Of a stretch of DNA of 64,000 bases, positions 63,451-64,000 are shown piece after piece. Origin of the DNA: Fluviicola chungangensis. GTDB lineage: Bacteria; Bacteroidota; Bacteroidia; Flavobacteriales_D; Crocinitomicaceae. The number at the start of each line of letters is the position of its first letter. Within the stretch, counting starts at the first letter, position 1. The stretch is from contig NZ_VLPL01000005.1 in assembly GCF_007558725.1 (NCBI RefSeq), positions 1 through 64,000 of the forward strand, read 5' to 3'. Both the position numbers and the translations under genes were made by a program. Under the pieces are notes generated by a model. That model was not told the DNA's origin. It searched no databases and saw nothing but the letters and a program-made list of their open reading frames with translations.

Positions 63451-64000
63451 TACAGGTGATTTTCAATAGTTAAATTCGCACCGAGCTTAAACTTAAAAAA
63501 GGCGTTTGCAGGAATCGGTACCTGGATATTATTCCCGTTTGCGTCGTAAGTATTTAGTTTTAACTTGATCATACAGTATTTGACTTGGCCGATATCATCA
63601 CAAACCGTTTCGGAAACAGGAAAATAGACCACACTTTTCTTTTGCATGATTCCATTAACGAGCGATCCGAAAACACTCGATTCAATAGTACTCGTTCCGG
63701 AAACCACTGCTACTGTCTGATAATTTGCATCCAGCAGGTATAATTCCAGGTTTCCGTCAAAAGGAAAGGCGTTCATGGCATTGATCCAAATCTGACCGGA
63801 TTTCACGTTCGTTTTGTTGGAGTTGTTGACCAAGCTCAGTGCAAACGTATCCTGGAAAATCAAATCCGTTAATCCAATATTCAAAGGGAACATTCCATTC
63901 AATTTGACTCTCAGAGGATGCGTATCGTAAATTTCGTCCCAACCTCCCGAGACATTCCCCCATGGATTCATTTGAAGCTGGAAACTCAATTCGTTTTTCG
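63450..64000 (-). CDS. Exported protein, N terminus cut by window end
   Basis: At least 183 residues, open to the window edge on the right, so the true start lies beyond 64000. The visible part is beta-rich, with FQDTFALSLVNNSNKTNVKSGQ, LELYLLDANYQTV and KYCMIKLKLNTYDANG, like the Ig-like strands of Bacteroidota envelope proteins. Its stop overlaps the barrel gene's start (63450). No family recognised. Confidence 0.6.
   Translation of the reverse strand, partial: KNELSFQLQMNPWGNVSGGWDEIYDTHPLRVKLNGMFPLNIGLTDLIFQDTFALSLVNNSNKTNVKSGQIWINAMNAFPFDGNLELYLLDANYQTVAVVSGTSTIESSVFGSLVNGIMQKKSVVYFPVSETVCDDIGQVKYCMIKLKLNTYDANGNNIQVPIPANAFFKFKLGANLTIENHL

Overview
This window looks like chromosome of a free-living Bacteroidota, most likely a flavobacterium of the Fluviicola/Crocinitomicaceae kind (the genus is inference). 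Three things support this. Several very large secreted proteins end in type IX secretion (T9SS) or gliding-type C-terminal domains. Promoters that can be recognised have the Bacteroidota form TTG-N18/19-TAnnTTTG. The housekeeping gene sets, such as DUF3822-rsmD-coaD, guaA beside a LysM protein, and aroB divergent from proline dehydrogenase, are of the type seen in that phylum.

Region 1, positions 1-10328, is mobile and accessory DNA. An IS110-family transposase with a structured upstream non-coding segment (possible bridge RNA) is followed by a tyrosine recombinase with a short SymE-like gene packed behind it. Next comes a 7-kb island between two perfect 76-bp copies of a tRNA-Lys(UUU) gene. 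The island has its own integrase next to one att copy, GTCCCT repeats at both ends (candidate arm sites), an XRE repressor, two small exported proteins, a DUF3987-type P-loop replication protein with a small partner, and, at the end far from the integrase, a two-gene operon of a small membrane protein and a caspase/CHAT-like protease. That operon is my best candidate for an undescribed (probably defensive) system.

Region 2, 10329-26556, holds a single-domain response regulator, a secreted protein, a hotdog thioesterase, an almost 10-kb gene for a 3331-residue T9SS adhesin-like protein (14 FG-GAP-like motifs and about 33 Ig-like modules, 11 of them near-identical 222-bp units), a large uncharacterised secreted protein and a RecD-like helicase.

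Region 3, 26580-28153, is a repeat array with a GxxExxY (PD-(D/E)XK-like) gene in its middle. Units without the gene look like internally deleted versions of the unit that has it.

Region 4, 28246-52884, is mostly housekeeping: RsmD, CoaD, a thioredoxin-like protein, nitroreductase, an outer-membrane barrel, cupin, CPBP protease, leucine-rich-repeat lipoprotein, MsrA, MFS transporter, NlpC/P60 hydrolase, MerR regulator, AroB, proline dehydrogenase, a PKD/gliding-type surface protein, HemF, a LysM plus substrate-binding protein, GuaA, SecA, a DUF2520 dehydrogenase-like protein and a KdsC-like phosphatase.

Region 5, 52914-64000, all on the minus strand, encodes a beta-helix T9SS protein, two membrane-anchored proteins with lysine/arginine/glutamate-rich tails, a small unknown protein, and a three-gene set of a T9SS propeller-like protein, an outer-membrane barrel and a protein cut by the window end.
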